The notes: a model not told the origin generated them from the sequence alone. Shown: positions 52,925-61,845, numbered from the stretch's first letter. The stretch is DNA of 64,000 bases from Williamsia serinedens (GCF_024171725.1 NZ_JAMTCG010000005.1:1-64000); one strand, 5' to 3'. A program made the numbers and translations.

Positions 52925-52963
52925 GCCGGCAGAGTTCGATCCCGCGGCGTGGCCGCGGGATCG

Positions 52964-54223
52964 CTACTGCCGGTAACCGGCGAGGAAGTTCCCGAGGCGT
53001 TCGACGGCGTCGACGATGTCGCGGGTCCAGGGGAGCGTGACCAGGCGCAGGTGATCCGGCCGCGGCCAGTTGAACCCGGTGCCCTGCACGACGAGGATCT
53101 TCTCGCGCAGCAGCAGGTCCTGCACGAGCAGCTCGTCGTCGTGGATGTCGTGGTACTCGAGGTCGATCTTGGGGAACGCGTACAGCGCGCCCATCGGCTT
53201 CACGCAGCTCACGCCCGGGATCTCGTTGAGCTTCTCCCATGCGGCGTTGCGCTGCTCGAGAAGTCGTCCGCCGGGCAGCACCAGGTCGTCGATGCTCTGG
53301 TACCCGCCGAGCGCGACCTGGATGGCGTGCTGGCCCGGGACGTTCGAGCACAGACGGGTCGAGGCGAGCAGCGACATCCCCTCGATGAACCCGCGCGCGT
53401 GGTCCTTCGGACCGGTGATGGCGACCCAGCCCGCGCGGTAACCGCACACCCGGTACGCCTTCGACAGCCCGTTGAAGGTGAGGCACAGCAGATCCGGCGC
53501 CAACGACGCGATCGAGATGTGCTTCGCGCCGTCGTAGAGGATCTTGTCGTAGATCTCGTCGGCCATGATGAGCAGCGAGTGCTTGCGCGCCAGATCGGTG
53601 ATCTGCGTGAGCACCTCGCGGGAGTAGACCGCGCCGGTCGGGTTGTTCGGGTTGATGACGACGATGGCCTTGGTGCGCGGCGTGATCTTCGACTCGATGT
53701 CCGCGATCGACGGGTTCCAGTCGTTGTCCTCGTCGCAGAGGTAGTGGACCGGCTTGCCGCCGGAAAGGGCGGTCATCGCCGTCCAGAGCGGGTAGTCGGG
53801 TGCGGGGATGAGCACCTCGTCACCGTCGTCGAGGAGGGCCTGCATCGTCATGGTGATGAGCTCGGAGACCCCGTTGCCGAGGATGACGTCGTCGACGTCG
53901 AAGTAGGGGAAGTCGATGGTCTCGTAGCGCGTCACGACGGCCCGGCGCGCGGACAGCACACCCGCCGATTCCGAGTACCCCTGTGAGTACGGCAGGGCGT
54001 GGATCATGTCGCGCATGATCACGTCGGGCGCCTCGAACCCGAACAGGGCGGGGTTGCCGATGTTCAGCTTGAGGATGCGGTGGCCCTCGGCCTCCAGACG
54101 GGCTGCGTGTGCGTGGACCGGCCCGCGGATCTCGTAGCACACGTCGCGCAGCTTGGCCGACTGCTCGAGGGGCTTGAGGGGTGTCGAGGTATGGGACACG
54201 TGCGGTCTGCTCACGTGTCCCAT
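52964..54223 (-). CDS. aspC: Class I/II aminotransferase (AspC/alanine aminotransferase type)
   Basis: The 419-aa protein closely follows mycobacterial Rv0337c as I recall it: QSAKLRDVCYEIRGPVHAHAARLE, LKLNIGNPALFGFEAPD, INPNNPTGAVYSRE, ADEIYDKILYDGAKH and the PLP lysine in TFNGLSKAYRVCGYRAGW. Relatives are annotated as aspartate or alanine aminotransferases (AlaA-like), transferring amino groups to 2-oxoglutarate. The annotated ATG 54223 lies in the outer end of a 12-bp inverted repeat; the in-frame GTG downstream (VSHTSTPLKPL) could be the true start if that repeat is an operator. The gene order aspC-Fe-S reductase is conserved backbone. Confidence 0.93.
   Translation of the reverse strand: MGHVSRPHVSHTSTPLKPLEQSAKLRDVCYEIRGPVHAHAARLEAEGHRILKLNIGNPALFGFEAPDVIMRDMIHALPYSQGYSESAGVLSARRAVVTRYETIDFPYFDVDDVILGNGVSELITMTMQALLDDGDEVLIPAPDYPLWTAMTALSGGKPVHYLCDEDNDWNPSIADIESKITPRTKAIVVINPNNPTGAVYSREVLTQITDLARKHSLLIMADEIYDKILYDGAKHISIASLAPDLLCLTFNGLSKAYRVCGYRAGWVAITGPKDHARGFIEGMSLLASTRLCSNVPGQHAIQVALGGYQSIDDLVLPGGRLLEQRNAAWEKLNEIPGVSCVKPMGALYAFPKIDLEYHDIHDDELLVQDLLLREKILVVQGTGFNWPRPDHLRLVTLPWTRDIVDAVERLGNFLAGYRQ
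54191..54223. promoter_or_regulatory. Perfect 12-bp inverted repeat at the aspC start
   Basis: ATGGGACACGTG and CACGTGTCCCAT flank a 9-nt spacer. The outer end coincides with the annotated aspC start codon. The length and perfection are typical of operators of dimeric regulators (GntR, TetR or similar). Confidence 0.55.
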
Positions 54224-54249
54224 GATCGCACCGGCGCGCAATCGAGTTC

Positions 54250-55509
54250 TCAGCCGCCGGGGGGCACGATGTCGTCGGCGGGCTGGGGGCGCCCGAACAG
54301 ATAGCCCTGGGCGTGGGTGAACCCGATCTCGCGGAGCACGTCGACGACCGCGGCGTCCTCGACGCCCTCGGCGACCGAGCGGATGCCCAGGTCGTCGGCG
54401 AGCCGACACACCGTCTCGACGATGCTGCGGCTGACCCCGCCGTCGACGCCCTGGATGAGCGATCGGTCGATCTTGGCGACGCTGACGGGTTGGTCGACCA
54501 TGTACCGCAGGGCGGCGTAGCCGGTGCCGAGGTCGTCGACGGCGATGACGCACCCGAGGTCCGCGAGCTCCCGGATGGTCTGTGCCGCAGGAGAATCCGA
54601 GGTGATGAGGTCGCGCTCGGTGACCTCGATCCACAGGGCCCGGGCGGGGACCTCGGCGCGGGCGAGGGCGTCGGCGATGTGGCCGGTGAGGGCGTGGTCG
54701 ACCAGCTGCTGCGACGAGAAGTTCACCGACACGAACAGCGCGTCGTCGCCGACGCGTCGGTGCCACGTCCCGAGCTGTCGGATGGCCTCGACCACACCCC
54801 ACCGACCGATGGGGACGATGAGCGAGGTCTCCTCGGCAGCGTCGAGGAACTCGCCGGGGAGCCGTACCCGGTCGTCGACGGTCCAGCGGAGCAGGGACTC
54901 GTACCCGACCGCCTCGAGCGTGTCCATCCGCACGATCGGCTGGTAGTGCAGGGTGAACGCCTCACCGACGGCGTTGGCGAGCTCGGCGGCGAGTTCGATC
55001 TCCTCCCGGAGGTCGCTGATCGAGATGTCGGCCGCCCACGCCAGGTGCGACCCGGAGGTCGCGGCGTGGTGGACCGCGGCGATGGCCGCCTGGAGCACGT
55101 CGCGGACGTCGGTCCCGGACGCGTCCCCGGGCAGCGAGACACCGATGTGGGTCTGCACGAAGAAGTCGACGCCGTCGACGGACACCGTCGAGGCCAGGCG
55201 ACGGGAGACGTCGGCGACGATGCGCTGCGGGTCGACGAGGTCGACGTCGACGAGGACCACCCCGAGATCGGCGGCGCCGGCGAACACGATCCCCTGCTCA
55301 CCGATGAGTTCGGCGAGGGCCTGAAGCGTCGCCTGGCGCGCGGCCAGGCCGGTGGCGCGACCGAAGGCGGCGGCGATGCGATCCGACGCCTCCATCTTCA
55401 CGGCCACGGCCGCCACCGAGCCCGGCGCCATGTCACCGACGACCCGTGAGACGTCGGCATCGGACAGGGCGGAGAGCAACGAACCCGGTGTCTCGGGCCT
55501 GGTGACCAC
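54250..55509 (-). CDS. EAL-domain c-di-GMP phosphodiesterase with degenerate GGDEF-like N-terminus
   Basis: The 419-aa protein has an N-terminal half (about 1-160) that looks like a diguanylate cyclase fold without a GGDEF motif. It is followed by an EAL domain (about 170-415) with all catalytic positions: YESLLRW (for EAL), VSVNFS, IEVTERD, VDDLGTGYAALR, AKIDRS, SVAEGVED and QGYLFG. It should hydrolyse c-di-GMP to pGpG. No membrane segment or sensor is seen. GTG 55509 has GGGAGG at 6 nt. Its place beside a polysaccharide locus suggests, but does not prove, control of polymer production. Confidence 0.9.
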   Translation of the reverse strand: MVTRPETPGSLLSALSDADVSRVVGDMAPGSVAAVAVKMEASDRIAAAFGRATGLAARQATLQALAELIGEQGIVFAGAADLGVVLVDVDLVDPQRIVADVSRRLASTVSVDGVDFFVQTHIGVSLPGDASGTDVRDVLQAAIAAVHHAATSGSHLAWAADISISDLREEIELAAELANAVGEAFTLHYQPIVRMDTLEAVGYESLLRWTVDDRVRLPGEFLDAAEETSLIVPIGRWGVVEAIRQLGTWHRRVGDDALFVSVNFSSQQLVDHALTGHIADALARAEVPARALWIEVTERDLITSDSPAAQTIRELADLGCVIAVDDLGTGYAALRYMVDQPVSVAKIDRSLIQGVDGGVSRSIVETVCRLADDLGIRSVAEGVEDAAVVDVLREIGFTHAQGYLFGRPQPADDIVPPGG

Positions 55510-55633
55510 CCCGCGCCTCCCGTCGCCGCGCCCGATGTCGGACCCGACAGCGGTACGTCAGCGTGGATCATAACCACGTCCACCTGCATCCGCCCGCGGA
55601 CGTCACGTCGCATCGTGCTCCGTGACAGTCAGG

Positions 55634-58600
55634 TCAGCTCCGGCCTGGACGCTTCTTCCCGGCGGCGATGCCGAAGCCCGCTGACTTGGCCGGTCCGGTC
55701 TCCGAGACCACCCGGTCGGCGTCGTCCGAGCCGTTCGACGACGAGGAACCGGAGGCCTCCGCGGCACCGTTGGTCTCCGACCCCGACGCGTCGGCTCCGT
55801 TGTCCCCGTTCGTGTGTGCGGGGGTGGATGCCTCCTCGGCCGGCGTCTCGGCGGCTGCGGTGTCGGCCGACGAGCCGTTCGACGACGAGCCGTTCGACGA
55901 CGAACCGTTGGACGACGCCGCAGACCGCTGACCCGGACGCTTGGCGGCTCCCATACCGAAACCGGCCGACTTCGCTGGGGGAGCAGGCTTCTCGGCCGGC
56001 GCCTCTGAGGAGGTGTCCGCCGTGGGCTCGGACGGCTGTGCGGGCTCCGACTTCTCGGCGGGCTCGGCCGTCGGTGCGGCGGCCTCCGCGGGCTCGGCCT
56101 TCTCGGCGGGAGCGGCTGTCGGCGCGGCCGCCTTCTGACCGGGTCGCTTCGCAGCGCCCATGCCGAAGCCCTTGGCCTTCGGCTCGGGAGCCGGTGCGGC
56201 CGCGGTGCTCTCGGCGGACTCGGTGGACGCGGGCTCGGCCTTGTCGGCGGGAGCGGCTGTCGGCGCGGCCGCCTTCTGACCGGGTCGCTTCGCAGCGCCC
56301 ATGCCGAAGCCCTTGGCCTTCGGCTCGGGAGCCGGTGCGGCCGCGGTGCTCTCGGCGGACTCGGTGGACGCGGGCTCGGCCTTGTCGGCGGGGGTGGCTG
56401 CCGGTGCGGCGGCCTTCTGACCGGGTCGCTTGGCGCCACCCATGCCGAAGCCCTTCGCCTTCGGCTCCGCCGGAGCCGCCGCCGACGCGGTGGTCTGCGC
56501 GGTGTCGCCGTGCTCCGTCTTCGCCGGTGTGCCACCGGTTCCCGCGGGCTGCTCGCTCTCGGGCTTGAGTCCTTCGCCCGACGAGGGCTTCCCGGGCCGC
56601 TTCATGCCCTTGCCCATGCCGAGACCGACGGTCGGCTTCGGGGCCGCGGGAGCGGTCTTCGTCGCCTCGGCGGCGGCCTGCGCCGGCTCCGCCTCGGTGG
56701 TGGTCGCCGTGACCGCGTGGGCGGCCTCGTCCTTCTGGCTCTCCTCGGCGATGTCGCCGTCGGCGGTGACCACGGGTCCGAGATAGCGTCCGCCGCGGCG
56801 GATCTCGGGGGCACCACGGGTGACGGCCTCGAGCAGGAGCTGCGAGACGTCGACGACCTCGACCTTGTCCTCGCGGTCGGTGCCACTGGTCTTCGCGGTG
56901 GTGCCGTCGCTGAGCATCACGCGGCAGAACGGGCAGCCGGTCGCGATCTTCTGCTTCTTGTCGTCCTCGCCGCCGTTCGCGGGCAGCGTCGACAGCGCCT
57001 CGTCGACCCGGTCGAGGTTGATGCGCTTGCCGATGGACTCCTCCATCCACATGCGCGCGCCACCGGCGCCACAGCACATGGAACGTTCACCGTGCCGGGG
57101 CATCTCGCGCAGCGCCGACCCCGACGCCGCCATGAGCGCGCGGGGCTCGCTGTAGACCTTGTTGTGGCGGCCCAGGAAGCAGGGGTCGTGGTAGGTGACG
57201 TCCTCGGCGACGGGGGCGACCGGGATCAGTCGCTTGTCACGCACCAGCCGGTTGAGCAGCTGGGTGTGGTGGACGACCTCGTACCTCGCGCCGAGCTGCG
57301 GGTACTCGTTGCCCAGTGCGTTGAAGCAGTGCGCACAGGTGACGACGATCTTGCGCTTCTGCTCCGGGGCGGTGGCGAACACCTCGCCGAGGGTCTCGAT
57401 GTTCTGCTGCGCCAGCATCTGGAACAGGAACTCGTTGCCCGCGCGACGGGCCGAGTCGCCGGTGCAGGTCTCGCCCTGACCGAGGACGAGGAAGTTCACC
57501 GCGGCGATGTCGAGGAGTTCGGCGACGGCCTTGGTGGTCTTCTTCGCCCGGTCCTCGAAGGCGCCGGCGCAGCCGACCCAGAAGAGGTACTCGAAGCCCT
57601 CGAAGGTGTCGACGGTCTCACCGAAGACCGGGATCTCGATGTCCATCTCGTCGATCCAGTTGTTGCGGGTCGACGCGTTCTGGCCCCACGGGTTGCCCTT
57701 GTTCTCGAGGTTCTTGAACAGGCCGGCGAGCTCGCTGGGGAAGTCCGACTCGATGAGCACCTGGTAGCGGCGCATGTCGATGATGTGGTCGACGTGCTCG
57801 ATGTCGACCGGGCACTGCTCCACGCACGCACCGCAGTTGGTGCAGCTCCACAGGGTGTCCGGGTCGATGACGCCGCCGGCCGCGATGCCCTCGCTGGGGC
57901 CGACCAGCGGACGAGCCGCCTCGGCAAGGGCCTTCTCGGGGATCTTCGCGATCCGCGCCTCGTCGGGGTTGCCGTCGGCGTCGACCAGACCGACCTCGTC
58001 GCCGCCCATGTCGGTCTTGCCCCCGGCGAGCAGGTACGGCGCCTTGGCGTTGGCGTGGTCGCGCAGAGAGGTGATGAGCAGCTTCGGCGACAGCGGCTTG
58101 CCGGTGTTCCATGCGGGGCACTGGCTCTGGCATCGACCGCACTCGGTGCAGGTCGAGAAGTCCAGCCAGCCCTTCCAGCTGAAGTCCTCGATCTTCCCGG
58201 CGCCGAAGAGGTCGACATCGGGGTCGGCCTCTTCCATGTCCAGGACCTTGCCGCGCGACGTCATCGGCTTGGCAGCGCCGAGGGCGACCGAACCGTCGGC
58301 CTCGCGCTTGAAGTAGATGTTGAAGAACGCCGAGAAGCGGTGCCAGGCAACGCCCCAGGTGATGTTGCGGCCGACCACGGCCAGCCACACCATGCCGGAC
58401 ATGAGCTTGATGACCGCGGCGATGCACACCCAGAACGGGTCGATGCCCTGGAACGCCATCGCGAGGTAGTGGGTGAAGAACGAGGTCCAGATCGGAGGGT
58501 CCTCGACGCCGGAGGCGATCTTGAACGTCTTGACGAAGATCATGCCCAGGCCCTCGAGGAGGACGACGGCCTCGACGAAGTAGGCGGCGCCGAACCCGGA

Positions 58601-59047
58601 GCCGGAGAAGCGCGACAGTCGCTCGGCGCGACGCGGGTGGTTGCGCTGGCGGATCGCGATCAGCACGAGGATGCCGATGACGGTGCCCAGGCCGAGCACC
58701 TCGTCGGCGAAGATGTAGATGTCCCAAGCGCCGACGACCGGCCAGTGGAACTCGGGGTCGAACGTCTGCCCGTAGGCCTCGAACCACAGCACCGAGCCGA
58801 GCAGGAAGCCGACCATCACCAGCCAGTGCGCCCAGCCGACGGTGCGGAACTTGACCATCCGGGTGTGTCCGGCGAACTCCTTGACCATCGTCAGGAAGCG
58901 CGGGACGACAGGCGTGAACCGGTTCGGCGCCTTCTGTCCGATCAGGATCTGACGCACGGTGTGCGTCACGCCCTGCACGAAGAACGCCCAGCACAGGATG
59001 CTGAGCGCGGCGGCGACGGTCCCGATGGTGATTGTCGTGGCATTCAC
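55634..59047 (-). CDS. Membrane Fe-S reductase, heterodisulfide-reductase-like (Rv0338c type), with repetitive tail
   Basis: The 1137-aa protein has N-terminal membrane helices (about 5-230) resembling the gamma subunit of nitrate reductase. Two [4Fe-4S] motifs follow, CTECGRCQSQCP near residue 300 and CTNCGACVEQCP near 400. Two CCG-type HdrD domains come next (about 480-730), with WVGCAGAFEDR, TCAHCFNALGNEYP, DPCFLGRHNK and CCGAGGARMWMEE. The last 370 residues are low complexity with six GFGMGxxKRPGQ-like motifs. It matches M. tuberculosis Rv0338c in plan and position next to aspC. It probably passes electrons between a membrane carrier and a thiol or Fe-S partner. GTG 59047 has AGAGAGG upstream. 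Confidence 0.9.
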   Translation of the reverse strand: MNATTITIGTVAAALSILCWAFFVQGVTHTVRQILIGQKAPNRFTPVVPRFLTMVKEFAGHTRMVKFRTVGWAHWLVMVGFLLGSVLWFEAYGQTFDPEFHWPVVGAWDIYIFADEVLGLGTVIGILVLIAIRQRNHPRRAERLSRFSGSGFGAAYFVEAVVLLEGLGMIFVKTFKIASGVEDPPIWTSFFTHYLAMAFQGIDPFWVCIAAVIKLMSGMVWLAVVGRNITWGVAWHRFSAFFNIYFKREADGSVALGAAKPMTSRGKVLDMEEADPDVDLFGAGKIEDFSWKGWLDFSTCTECGRCQSQCPAWNTGKPLSPKLLITSLRDHANAKAPYLLAGGKTDMGGDEVGLVDADGNPDEARIAKIPEKALAEAARPLVGPSEGIAAGGVIDPDTLWSCTNCGACVEQCPVDIEHVDHIIDMRRYQVLIESDFPSELAGLFKNLENKGNPWGQNASTRNNWIDEMDIEIPVFGETVDTFEGFEYLFWVGCAGAFEDRAKKTTKAVAELLDIAAVNFLVLGQGETCTGDSARRAGNEFLFQMLAQQNIETLGEVFATAPEQKRKIVVTCAHCFNALGNEYPQLGARYEVVHHTQLLNRLVRDKRLIPVAPVAEDVTYHDPCFLGRHNKVYSEPRALMAASGSALREMPRHGERSMCCGAGGARMWMEESIGKRINLDRVDEALSTLPANGGEDDKKQKIATGCPFCRVMLSDGTTAKTSGTDREDKVEVVDVSQLLLEAVTRGAPEIRRGGRYLGPVVTADGDIAEESQKDEAAHAVTATTTEAEPAQAAAEATKTAPAAPKPTVGLGMGKGMKRPGKPSSGEGLKPESEQPAGTGGTPAKTEHGDTAQTTASAAAPAEPKAKGFGMGGAKRPGQKAAAPAATPADKAEPASTESAESTAAAPAPEPKAKGFGMGAAKRPGQKAAAPTAAPADKAEPASTESAESTAAAPAPEPKAKGFGMGAAKRPGQKAAAPTAAPAEKAEPAEAAAPTAEPAEKSEPAQPSEPTADTSSEAPAEKPAPPAKSAGFGMGAAKRPGQRSAASSNGSSSNGSSSNGSSADTAAAETPAEEASTPAHTNGDNGADASGSETNGAAEASGSSSSNGSDDADRVVSETGPAKSAGFGIAAGKKRPGRS
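56131..56412 (-). repeat. 141-nt tandem repeats in the Fe-S reductase tail
   Basis: Two units, 56131-56271 and 56272-56412, are identical over about the first 120 nt and begin with CCTTCTGACCGGGTCGCTTC; a third, diverged unit begins at 56413. Each encodes 47 residues containing GFGMGAAKRPGQ and an Ala/Pro/Glu-rich spacer. The near-identity at nucleotide level indicates recent duplication or gene conversion. Confidence 0.9.
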
Positions 59048-59162
59048 GGCAGTGGGCCTCTCTTGTCAGGGCTCGCTGTCCTGGGCCCTCACGAGAGAAT
59101 GCCCGGGTTACCTGTCAGTAAACGGTACGACCCGGACGCGTCGCCACGCAGTGAAGGTCAGC

Positions 59163-60377
59163 CTAAGTTGCCTGCGCAGAGCGCCGAAAGGCCACGCGAG
59201 GACGCCCTGTGAGATACAGCGCACCGGGTGCCCGACGGAGGCACTCGGCGACCACCAGGGTGATGGAGACCGTGAGGACGTAGACCACCGCCGTCGCCCA
59301 GGGTGATCCGAGGTGCTGCTCGAACCAGCCGTGCTCCACGCCGGGCAGCCCGCGCGGGAGGATGAGCAACTGCAGCACGAACACGTGCGACAGGAAGATC
59401 GCGAACGAGCGGTTGGACGCGTACGACACGACGCGGTTGAACCGCGGCGTCCCGTCGCGGCGGTCGGCCCAGAACACCGCGGCCGCGTACAGGGCGGTGA
59501 TCGCGCAGAGGATGAACGGCTGCAGCGTGGGCTGCAGGGCGAACGCGGCGTCGACGGCACGCTGGCCCTCGTCGAGCCGCATCATGTAGGTGACCAGTGC
59601 GAACGCCCCCGACGCGACGAGAGCGCCGACGATCCACCAGCCCTTGCCGCGCAGGAACGCGTCGACGCGATCGCGGTGCACCGCGACGACGGCGCCCAGG
59701 ACGACGAAGAACTGGTACGGCAGGAACGTCGAGTAGGCGTGCCACCAGTTGTCGGCGATCCAGCTGCCGGGTGTCAGCACCGGCGGCAGGTGCTCGATCG
59801 CCAGCAGCACACCCATCTGCACGGCCAGGCTCGCGGTGAGCAGCAGGACGTGGTGGTTCCGCGTCGCCCGGACGACCCACAGGATCAGCGGGAACAGCAG
59901 GTAGAACTGCATGATCACGAAGATGAAGTAGAGGTGGAACCCGGACGTGCCCCAGAGGAGGCCGTCCCGCAGGGTGCGCAGGGAGAACGGCAAGGCGCTC
60001 CACCCCGAGGCCTGCACCGTCGAGAACGCCCAGTAGACGACCGACCAGATGAGGTACGGGATCGCGACGAGCTTGAGGCGTCGCGTCCAGAACTGCCAGG
60101 TCGAGAAGTCCTTCTTCGCGAAGTTGCCGTACATGAGCACGAAGCCGGTCAGGAAGAAGAACGAGTTGCGGGTGAAGTGACCCGCCATCCCCAGCGCGTT
60201 GGTGACGACCCCGTTCACCTCGTCGTTGGTGTTCGTCAGCACGTGGCAGAAGATCACCAGCAGGAACGTCGAGCCCCGGACGAGGTCGAGCTGGTGGAGA
60301 TGGGCCCGACGGGTGCGCGAGGAGCCGGCCGGCGCGGTGGTCGCGGTCGGCGCGGTGGTGCGCAGTGCCGTGGTCAT
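59163..60377 (-). CDS. Acyltransferase-3 family membrane protein
   Basis: The 404-aa protein has about ten helices. Its start, HLHQLDLVRGSTFLLVIFCHVL, fits the family, as do SFFFLTGFVLMYG and FWTRRLKLVAIPYLIWSVVYW. The later SNRSFAIFLSHVFVLQLL is a typical last-helix region. Members O-acylate cell-surface glycans or lipids. It is not closely similar to the acyltransferase at 51601 by eye. ATG 60377 follows a weak ribosome site. It lies 115 nt upstream of the Fe-S reductase gene on the same strand. Confidence 0.86.
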   Translation of the reverse strand: MTTALRTTAPTATTAPAGSSRTRRAHLHQLDLVRGSTFLLVIFCHVLTNTNDEVNGVVTNALGMAGHFTRNSFFFLTGFVLMYGNFAKKDFSTWQFWTRRLKLVAIPYLIWSVVYWAFSTVQASGWSALPFSLRTLRDGLLWGTSGFHLYFIFVIMQFYLLFPLILWVVRATRNHHVLLLTASLAVQMGVLLAIEHLPPVLTPGSWIADNWWHAYSTFLPYQFFVVLGAVVAVHRDRVDAFLRGKGWWIVGALVASGAFALVTYMMRLDEGQRAVDAAFALQPTLQPFILCAITALYAAAVFWADRRDGTPRFNRVVSYASNRSFAIFLSHVFVLQLLILPRGLPGVEHGWFEQHLGSPWATAVVYVLTVSITLVVAECLRRAPGALYLTGRPRVAFRRSAQAT

Positions 60378-60563
60378 CGTGCTGCTCGAGACGTCGTCGG
60401 GGGCGAGGTGCGATCGAAGCTACCAACGCCGACCGCCATCACCCATTCCCGTGACCTGTGCCACAGCGATCGGGGACGAGGGGAGGATTCGGACGACGCG
60501 GACATGGGACCACCCTGGCGGGTGATCCTGTGAGGACCCTGGACGGGACCTGGACGGCACCGG

Positions 60564-61607
60564 TCAGGACGTGGAGCGTGCGGTCCGGGCGATCAGGTCG
60601 ACGACGGTCGGGAACGCCGGCGAACCCGTCGTGACCAGGGCGGAGTGCGACTGGCCGGGCAGCAGCCTGAGCGTGACGCGGCCACCTGCGCGACGCACGG
60701 CGTCGACGTAGGTGAGCGACTGCCGCGGCGACACGACGGTGTCCGCGGTGCCGTGCACCACGAGCACCGGCACCGTCGGGTCGATGTTCTCGATCGGGTC
60801 GACCGTGCGGTATCGGTCGGGGACCTGTGCCGGAGTGCCGCCGAGGATGCGGGTCACCCGGGTGTCGCCGGTCTGTGCCGCGAGCCGCATGTTCAGCGGG
60901 CCCGCGAGCGAGATGATGCGGTTCGGCTGCCACAGCGGTTCGGACCCGACCTGCTGGGTGCGGAGGCGGCCGCGGGTGCCCACCCACACCGCCAGTTGCG
61001 CACCGGCGGAGTGGCCGACGACCGTCGACGACGATGCGTCGATGACGGGGTTCTCGCGGTCGAGGGTGGGGACGAAGTCGGTGGCCGCGGCGACGTCGGT
61101 GAACGTCGTGGGCCAGCCGCCGCCCGACCCGAGGCGCCGGTACTCGATGTTGAAGACGGCCAACCCCTTCACGGCGAGGGCGCGGGCCAGCGAATCGAAC
61201 GTCGCCGCTCCGTACCGCGCCGTCCACCCGCCCCCGTGGATGAGCACCACGAGCGGCAACGAATCACGGGCGTGGGCGCCGGCGGGCAGGTAGAGGTCGC
61301 CGTAGTTCTGGCGAGGGTCCGGCGGTGGCGGCTGGTCGGCGGGTGCCCGGGGGATGTCCGCGCCGCTCTCGGCCGCCGGCGCGGACAGGTAGTCGTAGCG
61401 CCTCACCGTCACCGTCGACGTCGGTCCCGTGGTGGCACCGACCGCGGTGTGTGCGGCGGGCCGGGACGTGGACTCGCCCCGGTGGACCGCGACGACCACG
61501 ACGGATGTCACGCACACGACGGCCAGCAGGACCGCCGCGACGCCGACCGCGGGTACGCGGGAGCCCCACCGGACGGCCGGACGGAGGATGCGGAACGCGC
61601 GACGCAT
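60564..61607 (-). CDS. Membrane-anchored alpha/beta-hydrolase (BD-FAE/esterase type)
   Basis: The 347-aa protein has an N-terminal membrane helix (about 19-41) acting as anchor or uncleaved signal, then a linker and an alpha/beta hydrolase. The oxyanion motif is VLIHGGGWTARYG, the nucleophile is in VVGHSAGAQLAVW, the acid in VVHGTADTVVSP and the histidine in PGQSHSALV. The active site would lie outside the membrane. Likely substrates are acyl esters of envelope lipids or glycans. It is divergent from dnaK. Confidence 0.86.
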   Translation of the reverse strand: MRRAFRILRPAVRWGSRVPAVGVAAVLLAVVCVTSVVVVAVHRGESTSRPAAHTAVGATTGPTSTVTVRRYDYLSAPAAESGADIPRAPADQPPPPDPRQNYGDLYLPAGAHARDSLPLVVLIHGGGWTARYGAATFDSLARALAVKGLAVFNIEYRRLGSGGGWPTTFTDVAAATDFVPTLDRENPVIDASSSTVVGHSAGAQLAVWVGTRGRLRTQQVGSEPLWQPNRIISLAGPLNMRLAAQTGDTRVTRILGGTPAQVPDRYRTVDPIENIDPTVPVLVVHGTADTVVSPRQSLTYVDAVRRAGGRVTLRLLPGQSHSALVTTGSPAFPTVVDLIARTARSTS

Positions 61608-61700
61608 GGCGGCAGCGACGATACGCGCGCCTGACGCCCGTCGCCGGGCGCCGGAGGCGTGGGAACAATCCCGTCGGACGCCCCGTTGTGATCCTCGAAA

Positions 61701-61721
61701 CCTGAGTGAGAACGACTCAAT
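61701..61721. promoter_or_regulatory. HAIR operator (HspR binding site) upstream of dnaK
   Basis: CCTGAGT-N7-ACTCAAT matches the HspR-associated inverted repeat CTTGAGT-N7-ACTCAAG with one change per arm. A further half site CTTGAGT lies at 61755-61761, over the likely transcription start. HspR represses the dnaK operon in actinobacteria. Confidence 0.8.
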
Positions 61722-61726
61722 CCTGG

Positions 61727-61755
61727 TTGACGCCGCGCGGCGCGACGGGTATCAC
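61727..61755 (+). promoter_or_regulatory. dnaK promoter
   Basis: TTGACG (61727-61732) and TATCAC (61750-61755) are 17 nt apart, immediately downstream of the HAIR element. A leader of about 84 nt ends with AGGAGG before the dnaK ATG. The rest of the 238-nt gap back to 61608 shows no gene. Confidence 0.6.
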
Positions 61756-61845
61756 TTGAGTCGTCCACGCTGAGGTTCCACGACCATCGCACACCGATGT
61801 CGTCGGACATGACCCGGCGACACGCAACACAGGAGGCAACAGGAC

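Noticed and set aside
56510-59212. A 900-codon open frame on the plus strand opposite the Fe-S reductase
   Set aside because: Its translation is rich in Arg/Asp/Val/Gly without domains, and it mirrors the codon pattern of the real minus-strand gene. Long antisense frames are expected at this GC content.
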